Positions 5,952-6,864 of a DNA stretch of 6,864 bases are shown piece after piece. Under the pieces are notes generated by a model, which worked only from the letters and a program-made list of their open reading frames with translations, made no database searches and was not told where the DNA came from. Numbering within the stretch: position 1 is the stretch's first letter; every line of letters begins with the position of its first letter. Both the position numbers and the translations under genes were made by a program. Source of the DNA: Pseudomonadota bacterium (GTDB taxonomy: Bacteria; Myxococcota_A; Bradymonadia; UBA4248); NCBI GenBank assembly GCA_009786045.1, contig WQTY01000112.1, positions 1-6,864 on the forward strand, read 5' to 3'.

Positions 5952-6752
5952 TCACCTCTGCTGATTTCGATTGAGTGCGTTTTTGATGGCCGATCCGAGC
6001 TTGTCAAAAAGCGTCTTTGGGGCTGCGGCCTGTCGTTTGCGCGTCTCAAAGAGTTTAACCTCAAGCATGGCCTGTGCGTTGGTTCTGTCGATTTTGAGGG
6101 CTTCCTTAAACCATAACAGCGCTTTGCGGTCGTCGCCCTCAAGCTTGGTGACGTCTCCGAGATACAGGCGAACTTCGGCACATGCGGGGGATTTGGATGC
6201 AACCTCTTCGAGGGTTGTCAGAATTTCTTTAACTTTTTGGGCATTGCGCCGGCCATGGCCGTCGGGCTGAAGCAGCATATACTGGACGTAGCTGTCGCGC
6301 GTTTTGAATTCTGCCAATTCGCCGTTTACTGCCCGGGCTTTTTCGAGCTTTTGGAGTGCACCGCGGTATTCGCCGCGGCTCAGCAGCGCCCTGGCTTGTG
6401 ACAGGGCCTGTTCGGCCTCGAACACGGCGGCGATGTCGAAGTGATCGCCTTTGTTCTCACCGTTGGTTCCGTTAAGTGTGGCCAGGTAGGCTTCGCGCTT
6501 GATCTGTGTTCCGATGACGCCGAAGGCTTCGCGCAGCCGGCGGTTGACTTCGTTGATGACAGCCTGGTCGGCACTGTCTGTAACATGATGAAAAAAATCG
6601 GCCCCAAAGCACTTGACCAATTCCATGTAGGCATGTCGGATGGCATGGTCATCGCTCGTGGTGTTTACCCCAAGCAGCGTGAAATGATCCCTGTCGCCCA
6701 TCGATCGATGAAATGCCTTTAATTCGTCGAGTTTTGCGTCCCTTCCACCCAT
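5952..6752 (-). CDS. J-domain-like protein with C-terminal TPR repeats
   Basis: A soluble protein of 266 residues from the chosen start. Residues about 22-93 follow the J-domain outline: DHFTLLGV at the start, an AYMELVK helix, and a final NRRLREAFGVI...KREAYLATL block. The loop that should read HPD is GAD (50-52), so the residues needed to stimulate Hsp70 ATPase are mostly lost. The second half has TPR-like helices: ALLSRGEYRGALQKLEKA (about 122-139), then SPACAEVRLYLGDVTKLEG (188-206) and DRKALLWFKEALKID (208-222). The tail is basic, ending KNALNRNQQR. Similar J-like/TPR proteins occur in myxobacteria and relatives; their roles are largely unknown, and protein-protein docking is the likely use. 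AAGGGG lies 8 bases before the ATG at 6752. A longer in-frame start at 6818 lacks a ribosome site and lies upstream of the -10 box of the predicted promoter. The gene sits directly before the cyclase. Confidence 0.85.
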   Translation of the reverse strand: MGGRDAKLDELKAFHRSMGDRDHFTLLGVNTTSDDHAIRHAYMELVKCFGADFFHHVTDSADQAVINEVNRRLREAFGVIGTQIKREAYLATLNGTNGENKGDHFDIAAVFEAEQALSQARALLSRGEYRGALQKLEKARAVNGELAEFKTRDSYVQYMLLQPDGHGRRNAQKVKEILTTLEEVASKSPACAEVRLYLGDVTKLEGDDRKALLWFKEALKIDRTNAQAMLEVKLFETRKRQAAAPKTLFDKLGSAIKNALNRNQQR

Positions 6753-6760
6753 GCACCTTA

Positions 6761-6766
6761 CCCCTT
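6761..6766 (-). promoter_or_regulatory. Ribosome binding site of the J-like gene
   Basis: AAGGGG on the minus strand lies 8 bases before the ATG at 6750-6752. A second AAGG (6756-6759) lies only 3 bases before it. This favours the start at 6752 over the in-frame ATGs at 6818 and 6806, which have no such site. Confidence 0.6.
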
Positions 6767-6796
6767 GATTCGAGCAATCAACCGCACTTCGCGTGT

Positions 6797-6825
6797 CTGA
6801 TAGCATACTGCGTGCCATTTTTCAA
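6797..6825 (-). promoter_or_regulatory. Candidate sigma70-type promoter for the gene cluster
   Basis: On the minus strand TTGAAA (6820-6825; 5 of 6 to TTGACA) is followed after exactly 17 bases by TATCAG (6797-6802; 4 of 6 to TATAAT). TGC immediately before it gives an extended -10 element. Transcription would begin near 6790, leaving a leader of about 38 bases before the ATG at 6752. It would drive the J-like gene and probably the diguanylate cyclase. Prediction is by eye from spacing and match only. Confidence 0.5.
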
Positions 6826-6864
6826 GGAAGTTGCTGCCCCGAGCGGGCGTTGCGGGCCGGCGAC

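Overview
The window looks like a chromosomal segment of a moderately GC-rich, Gram-negative bacterium. A Slt70-type lytic transglycosylase with a probable lipoprotein signal implies a periplasm and outer membrane. The style of the J-like/TPR protein and of the GAF-GGDEF protein recalls the former Deltaproteobacteria (Myxococcota, Bradymonadota, Desulfobacterota). That placement is inference from protein style; no rRNA or other phylogenetic marker is present.

Five substantial genes all lie on the minus strand, read from right to left. In order of transcription they are: a degenerate J-domain/TPR protein (5952-6752); a GAF-GGDEF diguanylate cyclase (4677-5930, perhaps starting at 5948); a long Slt-family lytic murein transglycosylase (2107-4539); an uncharacterised nucleotidyltransferase of the NTP_transf_5 type (854-2026); and an OmpR/PhoB-type response regulator (158-844). 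A plausible sigma70-like promoter (6797-6825) precedes the first gene. The first two genes are separated by 3 to 21 bases, depending on which start is used, and the last two by 9 bases, so both pairs are probably co-translated. The transglycosylase has a 137-base leader with a repeated/inverted heptamer and may have its own promoter or operator. An 80-base gap separates it from the nucleotidyltransferase.

The left edge (1-157) holds no full gene. It has a possible C-terminal tail of a convergent plus-strand gene (1-69) and a GC-rich palindrome flanked by short direct repeats.

Functionally the genes suggest a regulatory and cell-envelope neighbourhood: c-di-GMP synthesis, peptidoglycan cleavage, a nucleotidyltransferase of a family often found near surface-polysaccharide genes, and a DNA-binding response regulator with no adjacent histidine kinase. 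A shared pathway is inference from gene order. I do not see a mobile element with a transposase, a CRISPR array, a tRNA or a clearly novel defence system. The most unusual points are the J-like domain without HPD, the operator-like repeats before the transglycosylase, and the atypical motif in the nucleotidyltransferase.
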